Positions 6,747-11,748 of a stretch of DNA of 11,748 bases are shown piece after piece; position 1 is the stretch's first letter; each line of letters opens with the position of its first letter. The position numbers and the translations under genes were made by a program. The notes under the pieces were generated by a model, which saw nothing but the letters and a program-made list of their open reading frames with translations, did not search any database and was not told the DNA's origin. Origin of the DNA: Blastocladiella britannica (taxonomy: Eukaryota; Blastocladiomycota; Blastocladiomycetes; Blastocladiales; Blastocladiaceae); contig MU625102.1 in the NCBI GenBank assembly GCA_025349905.2, positions 1 to 11,748 on the forward strand, in the 5' to 3' direction.

Positions 6747-8636
6747 ATGTCTGCGGTCCGCTCCGCCACCGCCATTGCCATTCCGGGCGTGTCCTTGTCG
6801 GCCTCGCGCTCGGCCACTCCGATCGCAGTCCCGACCAGCACCACAACAACAACTGGAGCAACAAATGCAACGACCATGACAACTACGCGTCCAACCGCCA
6901 GGGCACGACGCACCGCACGATCATCAGCTACTTTGAATGGTTCGCCTGTGATTGACATGGCTGATGCGGCCACGCGCGACCAGTTGCCCCTGGCCTTCTT
7001 TTGCGCCATGCCACGCTCGGCCCCGACACGGGCCTCGACACGCGCGTCGTCGTCCCGACGGCCGCGTGCCAAACCGAGCCAACCCGTGGAAGGGGAGGAG
7101 CAGGAACAGGAGCAAGAGCAAGAGGAAGAAGGAAATGCTGAAGCAGACGAAGAAGAAGAGCAAGAGCCCGAGGACGAGGACGACCTGCCATCGGCCGCCG
7201 AGCTCATGTACGGCACCATGACCGCCGCTGGCCGCGCGGCCGACGCCCAGGCCGACCGCGAACGCACCGTGTCCAAGCGGCGCCGGGCCCGGCAGCGCGA
7301 GCGGGTACGTGCATTGGCCGCCGCCGGGACCGAGAGCGAGCGCCGCCGCGTGCGCCGCGAGTGGGACGCGCGCGAACGCAATCTGCGCGAGGCCGAGGCC
7401 ATGGAAATTGCCGGGGCCGTGCTCATTCTGCCCCCGGCACCTGGCACCCTGGCTGCAGAAGCGAGCCGCAACAACGGTAACAATGCCAGTGGAGGACCTT
7501 TGCTGGCAGCCAACCAGGAACCTACCATGGCCCTGGACGGCGACAACGACGACGACGCGCCCATGATGCCGTCCGACGACGACGACGACGGCACCGACGG
7601 CGACGGCCTGGTGCTGGTCGACGGCCAATACGTGCTGCGGCCGTCCACGTCGACAATTGTGCTCCCGACTCGCCCAGCGCCCGGTTCCGCGGGTACCGCG
7701 GCCGCGCAAGGCCCAGTCCTGGAAGAGTCGTCGTCGACGCGGCGGTACTACAACCAGTCGCGTTACACCAAAGGCGCGGCGAACCGCGTGTCGTCACACT
7801 GGCGGACCGACGAGGTGGACTCGCTGTACGACGGGCTACGGCTGTGGGGCCTCAACTTCGAGGCGATTGCACGCACTATTCCCAGCAAGACCCGCCTCAA
7901 CGTGCGCAACAAGTACAATACCGAGCTGCGCCATAACCCCGACCGTATCGACGCGGCGCTGATGGCACCGCGCACTGCCTCGACCGATACTGCCACCGCC
8001 GCGGCTACCGTGAACGAGTACGCCGATGCCGCTGGCGTGGACGTGGCGGAACTGATGCGCGCGGTCCCGCTCGAAATGCTACGCGCGGCCGAGCGCGCTG
8101 CCCGCGGTACCGCTGACGCCGACCTGGATGCCGTCCACCGCGTCGACGCCGAAATGGAGGCCGTCACTGGCCGCCCCGCGATCCGCGTCGTGTCCGACCC
8201 GTCGTCCAGCAGCAGCAACGGCGCTGACGACCACGCTCATGCTCTGGCGGCTCTGGCGGCTTACGCTGCCGAGGCTGCGGCTGCGGCGGCAGTTGCCTCC
8301 GATCTGGTGGCCTCTTCCGCGGCAACCTCTGATCCGAACGCCAACGCCGAGGATGGTGATGGCGACGGAGAGGCAATGGTCATGTCCGAGGATGACGACG
8401 ACAACAACGACGCTACGAGGGTTTCTGCATTCTGTTCTGCGATTCCAATGATTGGCCGGGCGGCTGGCCCACCACGCACGTCCGCCAGCCATCTTGCTGC
8501 TGGAGACGATGCCGGTGATGCAGAAGACGAGACCATGGCCATGTCGGACGGCGACGATCAAGCGGAAGGAGGAGCAATGGAGCTTAGTGAGGACGACGCT
8601 GAAGACGGCGTGATGGCCATGAGCGACGACGAATGA
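6747..8636 (+). CDS. BDP1: TFIIIB subunit Bdp1 (B'') homologue
   Basis: This is a single-exon gene of 629 residues. Bdp1 joins TBP and Brf1 to form TFIIIB, which places RNA polymerase III on tRNA, 5S and U6 genes and helps open the promoter. Two family marks are visible: GLVLVDGQYVL (287-297), like the conserved hydrophobic-NGQ-VL strand of Bdp1, and a SANT/Myb domain at about 351-405 preceded by a YNQSRYTKGAANRVSSHW extension. The SANT carries W352, LWGLNFEAIARTIPSKTR and the family-typical NKYNTELRHNPDRIDAAL. The N-terminal half is Ser/Thr/Ala-rich with a Glu/Gln run (about 115-145) and an Arg-rich helix (about 170-215) that may be coiled. The C-terminal third is Ala-rich, then acidic, with repeated Met-x-x-Ser-acidic motifs. 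The length is close to yeast Bdp1. It is divergent from the Cys-rich gene and convergent with GPD1. The first ATG of the open frame is used. Confidence 0.87.
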   Translation: MSAVRSATAIAIPGVSLSASRSATPIAVPTSTTTTTGATNATTMTTTRPTARARRTARSSATLNGSPVIDMADAATRDQLPLAFFCAMPRSAPTRASTRASSSRRPRAKPSQPVEGEEQEQEQEQEEEGNAEADEEEEQEPEDEDDLPSAAELMYGTMTAAGRAADAQADRERTVSKRRRARQRERVRALAAAGTESERRRVRREWDARERNLREAEAMEIAGAVLILPPAPGTLAAEASRNNGNNASGGPLLAANQEPTMALDGDNDDDAPMMPSDDDDDGTDGDGLVLVDGQYVLRPSTSTIVLPTRPAPGSAGTAAAQGPVLEESSSTRRYYNQSRYTKGAANRVSSHWRTDEVDSLYDGLRLWGLNFEAIARTIPSKTRLNVRNKYNTELRHNPDRIDAALMAPRTASTDTATAAATVNEYADAAGVDVAELMRAVPLEMLRAAERAARGTADADLDAVHRVDAEMEAVTGRPAIRVVSDPSSSSSNGADDHAHALAALAAYAAEAAAAAAVASDLVASSAATSDPNANAEDGDGDGEAMVMSEDDDDNNDATRVSAFCSAIPMIGRAAGPPRTSASHLAAGDDAGDAEDETMAMSDGDDQAEGGAMELSEDDAEDGVMAMSDDE

Positions 8637-8706
8637 ACCATTACTTATTTTACAGCAAACCCATGCGCAAGCAAATCAGATCAAGCAATAACAACCAACC
8701 CGACAT
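8637..8706. other. 70-bp convergent gap between Bdp1 and GPD1
   Basis: The Bdp1 stop and the GPD1 stop face each other across only 70 bp. Neither strand has a good AATAAA here. On the minus strand an AATAAG lies at about 8644-8649, at the far end of the gap. The two 3' UTRs very probably overlap and would yield antisense 3' ends. Confidence 0.6.
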
Positions 8707-9945
8707 CTACAGATCACGGACAAGGTGGCTGGCCGGCAGTGCCTCGAACGCAATGCGGTACACGGTGGTAAACAGCGGGAACTCGTGCGTGAGCTTGCGG
8801 GCAGTCAGGATCTGGTGCACTTCCTTGGCGGTCAGCGTGCCCTGCAGCTTTTGGCCGTTGAGCATCTCCTTTTCCAGCACCTCCAGCGACTTGCCAGTGG
8901 TGATCATGGCCTCGGCGACACGACGGTTGCGGCCGCCGTAGCACGTGGTGATCAGATCGGCCACGCCGCACGACTCGAGGAACGTCGCATCAACCACGCC
9001 CGTGTAGAACGTCTTGGCGAATTTCTTGATTTCGAGGAGACCCAAGCGGATGATGGCGGCCTATTGCAAGTGGATCAGTTTTGTTGACACAGAGAAAAAA
9101 AATAAAAATACCTTGCAGTTGTCACCGTACTTGAGGCCGTCCACGAACCCAGCGCCAAGAGCCACCACGTTCTTCAGCGCGCCGCAAATTTCGACCCCCG
9201 CAACATCGCCGACGCACGAAATGCGAAAGTATGGCGTGTGGAAGATCTTGCGCAGCACCTCGGCATTGTCCGGGTCCGAGTAGCCCAGCGTGGACTCGGA
9301 AAAGTTCTCCTCGGCCACCTCGTTGGCAATGTTGGCACCCATCAGCACCGACACGTCCACATTCAGCTGCTGCTTGATCAGATCCGAGATGAGCGTGAGG
9401 CCGGATGCGGTCACGTCCACTCCCTGTTTAATGTTTTTTTTGAGTTTGAGATCTGATCCACCTCATGGATCAAAGAAATAACGTACCTTGATGAGCGATA
9501 CAGCCTTGGCATCAGGCCGGATCTTGCCAAGGAGGTCGCGGCAGATACCCTTGACGAACTGTGAAATCATTGGAAGGGACGAGGGCAAAAAATGTTCAAG
9601 TGAGATAAGGTTCCCCACAAAAATGAAAGTAAAAAAACAATATACCTGGTGCGGCACAACAAAGACCAGGATAGTGGCGTCCTTGCAAGTCTCGACCAGG
9701 TCCGGCACCGCGCGCACGCTGGTGGGCAGCTTGATGTTGGGCAAGTACTTGACGTTCTCGTGCTTTGCATTGATAATGTCGGTCAGATTCTCGCCGTTGA
9801 TCTTCTCCTCAAAGACCCACATCTTGACCTCCGAGTCGTACTCGGTCGGGTGCGCGAGCACGTTGCGGCCGACGATCTTGGCAATGGCCGAGCCCCAGTT
9901 TCCGGACCCGATCAGGCACACTTTTTCCTTTTGGTTGTGGGACAT
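8707..9945 (-). CDS. GPD1: NAD-dependent glycerol-3-phosphate dehydrogenase, cytosolic
   Basis: It reduces dihydroxyacetone phosphate to glycerol 3-phosphate with NADH in the cytosol, feeding glycerol and glycerolipid synthesis and redox balance. Exons on the minus strand are 9646-9945, 9487-9558, 9112-9423 and 8707-9060, all joined in phase 0 (345 residues against about 349 in animals). Introns are 87, 63 and 51 nt with donors GTATAT, GTACGT and GTATTT and acceptors CACAG, AACAG and AATAG. Visible motifs are the NAD-binding GSGNWG (13-18), [17 protein letters not shown] at the end of exon 1, SLIKG with Lys124 across intron 2, [13 protein letters not shown], the catalytic-lysine segment [14 protein letters not shown] (Lys208) and [20 protein letters not shown] with Arg272. 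All key residues are present. The ATG at 9945 fits the family start. The open frame extends upstream but with leader-like sequence. There is no peroxisomal or mitochondrial signal by eye. Confidence 0.96.
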
Positions 9946-10457
9946 GGCTGTTGCAGCGGCGGAGGACAGTTGGAGGGCGGGCGGCCGGTGGTGGGTGGTG
10001 GTAGCGGTGGGAATGGTGGGCACAGAGCTTTCGTAACGTAAGCCTTTGGAATTGCGGCGAGAGAGTGTGTTTCTGATTTTTTTTTTTTGGGTTTTTGAAT
10101 CAAAGATCGCCGGGATTGGAGTAAGGTATATTTCGTCGGAAAATTCCAATATGTCGACGCTTGATCTTTCTTGCAAATTACACTTGGAGCAGCAAGCAAG
10201 GTGGGAACCGCTGTACCTTTATACGGTTTTTTTGAGGACGCGTTTTTTTTTTTATTATTATGAGTGACATCATCGCAGCGAACGCCATCCAATGCACGTC
10301 TGATCGGATCCTCACCACCGCGTACGCGCCGGCCCCAGTGATGTCGACGCGTACAGAGTATGCAAGCATTGCCAGTTAATGCACGGTGTAGGAGTGAAAC
10401 TGATGCTCTCTTGATCGCTGTACAAAATATTGTCTTTTTCGTTCAAAACTTGAGTGT
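9946..10457. other. GPD1 promoter/leader and 3' flank of the right-edge gene
   Basis: The stretch next to the GPD1 ATG (9946-10030) is C-rich on the minus strand, as expected for a leader. Farther up are A/T runs (ten T at 10078-10087; ten T at 10244-10253) and the TATA box at 10216-10226. No convincing gene is seen in either direction. The part beyond about 10300 should contain the 3' UTR of the right-edge gene; no AATAAA was found there. Confidence 0.5.
10216..10226 (-). promoter_or_regulatory. TATA box of GPD1
   Basis: CCGTATAAAGG on the minus strand lies about 270 bp upstream of the GPD1 ATG and is identical over 11 bases to the element before the Cys-rich gene. The distance implies a leader of about 240 nt, possibly with an unrecognised leader intron. 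Confidence 0.5.
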
Positions 10458-11748
10458 TCAGCATGACCCCCAAGTTTTCGCCCCTCTCTCAAACACCGCG
10501 CAGCGTATTCCGGCCATCAATTCTTTATCAACGATCAATAAATACGCACCGCCATGTCCACCCCTGCCCAAATCGTCAAGTTGCGGGTCTCCCGGCGCCA
10601 TGCGAGCGCCTGCACGCGCTTTCACGCGCTCCACGCCCATCTCGTCCTTGGTCTCCCCATCCGAGAGGTCGCATACGTGTTCGCCAAGTCCCTGACGTCC
10701 ATTTACACCTAGATTCATAGCCTCTACGGCGAGAATCCCGATCAGACACGGAGGGCGAACCAAGCAATATTTCGAAAATTTGGGCCCGAGCACTGTTGAA
10801 TTGCGCGGCGAGTGCATTCGCCTCGTCGTAAATGAGATCCATCTCGTCACGGAATCGCGCGCACATATTCCGGATGCGCTCCAGGAGGGAGTTCATTCCG
10901 ACAACAGTGCGGTCGCAAATGCCGAATGCAGCAGCCAAGTGATGTCGATAGCTCTCTGCCGGAGCTTCGGATGGCGTGCGGAAGTGCGGGAGCATGTATG
11001 TCGGCGGCGGCCGCTCCAAAGCTGCAGCTTGATCCGGGCCAGGCAGTTGGGAGATGGCCACCGCCCACATGTACCAAACGGCGTCGTAGGCTTCGAGCAG
11101 GTATGACCACCTCGCCTTGAGGCGATCGACAATCGACTGGATCTCGCTGTCTTTTGTTGCGCCAGCGCGATCGCGCTCAGCGCTTTTCAGAACCTAGGCA
11201 AGCATCAACTGTTAATTGTGGTATAGCTGAATAAAATAGGCATACAAAACCTGTCGCTCAAACGCCTCAAAGTCTTGCCGAGTGTGCACGGTCCGGGAAT
11301 TCTTGTAGAAATAGCATTTCACAAGCTTGTTGTCCCATTTCACCAACGTTGAATCGGTTACGTCACGAGTTGCTGTCAAGAAGAAAAAAAAGTAGGGTTC
11401 AAGATCCGGCAGGAGGCGATGGAAGAGACATTGAGGACGCGCACAAGGTTTATAGGTTTGTTTGTCCGGCGGCTTGAACGTGTACGAGTGGTTTCCGCCT
11501 TCAAAAAAAAACCCACAAGTCAAGGTTGTCACGAAAACACTCGGCAAAGTTCTCATCCGACCTGATGGTCCATTTTCCATCCGGATGTAGCTCAGCCGCG
11601 CGCCATGGGACACAGTTTCTCGGTCAGCTGGGCCTCCAGATCGCCGACATTCGAAACGGTAAATGCCAAAATGCCAAAAGCTTTGTCAATGGGTGCCCTG
11701 TAAAACGACTTTGGGTAAATCTCAAAGCTGATCTTAAAGGGTTCAGAG
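10458..11748 (-). CDS. Unknown protein, 5' end outside the window, uncertain exons near the edge
   Basis: Supported exons on the minus strand are 10458-10708, 10761-11193 and 11251-11372, linked by 52- and 57-nt introns (donors GTTCGC and GTTTTG; acceptors CTAG). A further intron 11373-11444 (GTGCGC, eight T, GACAG) leads to an exon ending at 11445. Beyond this the coding frame changes twice. One model uses exons 11445-11472, 11513-11561 and 11614 to beyond 11748, with introns of 40 and 52 nt; another is a single damaged exon. I do not recognise the family. The middle exon is mostly helical: DSEIQSIVDRLKARW, then an aromatic segment (AYDAVWYMWAVAI), then a long amphipathic stretch with charged residues (LLERIRNMCARFRDEMD), suggesting a coiled or helical-bundle region. 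The C-terminal part is Gly/Arg/Asp-rich and ends TWGSC. No membrane segment or signal peptide is visible. The product is unassigned. Confidence 0.5.

Noticed and set aside
6698..7709. Long minus frames (316 and 261 codons)
   Set aside because: Shadows of the Bdp1 gene; the Ser/Arg- and Val-rich translation mirrors its GC-rich codons, while the + frame holds the SANT domain.
1..11748. CRISPR arrays, insertion sequences, tRNA or rRNA genes
   Set aside because: No regularly spaced repeats, transposase frames, cloverleaf or rRNA-like stretches were recognised by eye on either strand.

Overview
The window reads as nuclear DNA of a eukaryote with a compact, GC-rich genome, most likely a fungus and probably an early-diverging (zoosporic) one. 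The evidence is intron-split genes with short GT-AG introns, T-rich tracts inside many introns, short intergenic gaps, and a fungal/animal-type NAD-dependent glycerol-3-phosphate dehydrogenase. The lineage guess is an inference; the eukaryotic origin is secure. There are no bacterial features such as operons or Shine-Dalgarno sites.

Layout from left to right. 1-430: non-coding DNA 3' of the first gene, with a 12-bp tandem repeat and a cluster of inverted copies of an AAAACGAGGTT-like element. 431-2016 (-): two-exon bHLH transcription factor with an intact E-box-type basic region. 2198-5318 (-): eight-exon gene whose exons join in phase to an 824-residue protein. It has a long disordered Pro/His-rich N-terminal part and a C-terminal retroviral-integrase-type H2C2 zinc finger, with no catalytic core behind it. 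5319-6177: leader and intergenic DNA with a possible 5'-UTR intron. 6178-6509 (-): two-exon cysteine/histidine-rich small protein, metallothionein-like. 6510-6746: divergent promoter region. 6747-8636 (+): intronless TFIIIB subunit Bdp1 homologue with a SANT domain. 8707-9945 (-): four-exon GPD1, convergent with Bdp1 across a 70-bp gap. 9946-10457: GPD1 promoter and leader. 10458 to beyond 11748 (-): 5'-truncated gene of unknown function whose exon structure near the right edge is uncertain.

The genes do not form one pathway. GPD1 makes glycerol 3-phosphate (osmolyte and lipid precursor, NADH re-oxidation). Bdp1 serves RNA polymerase III initiation. The bHLH protein and the H2C2 protein both look nuclear and lie in tandem on the same strand only about 180 bp apart, but nothing in the sequence proves a joint role. 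The most unusual items are the integrase-type finger placed in a host-like multi-exon gene, the small Cys-rich gene whose metal-binding motifs appear only after splicing, and the right-edge gene with apparent frame shifts.
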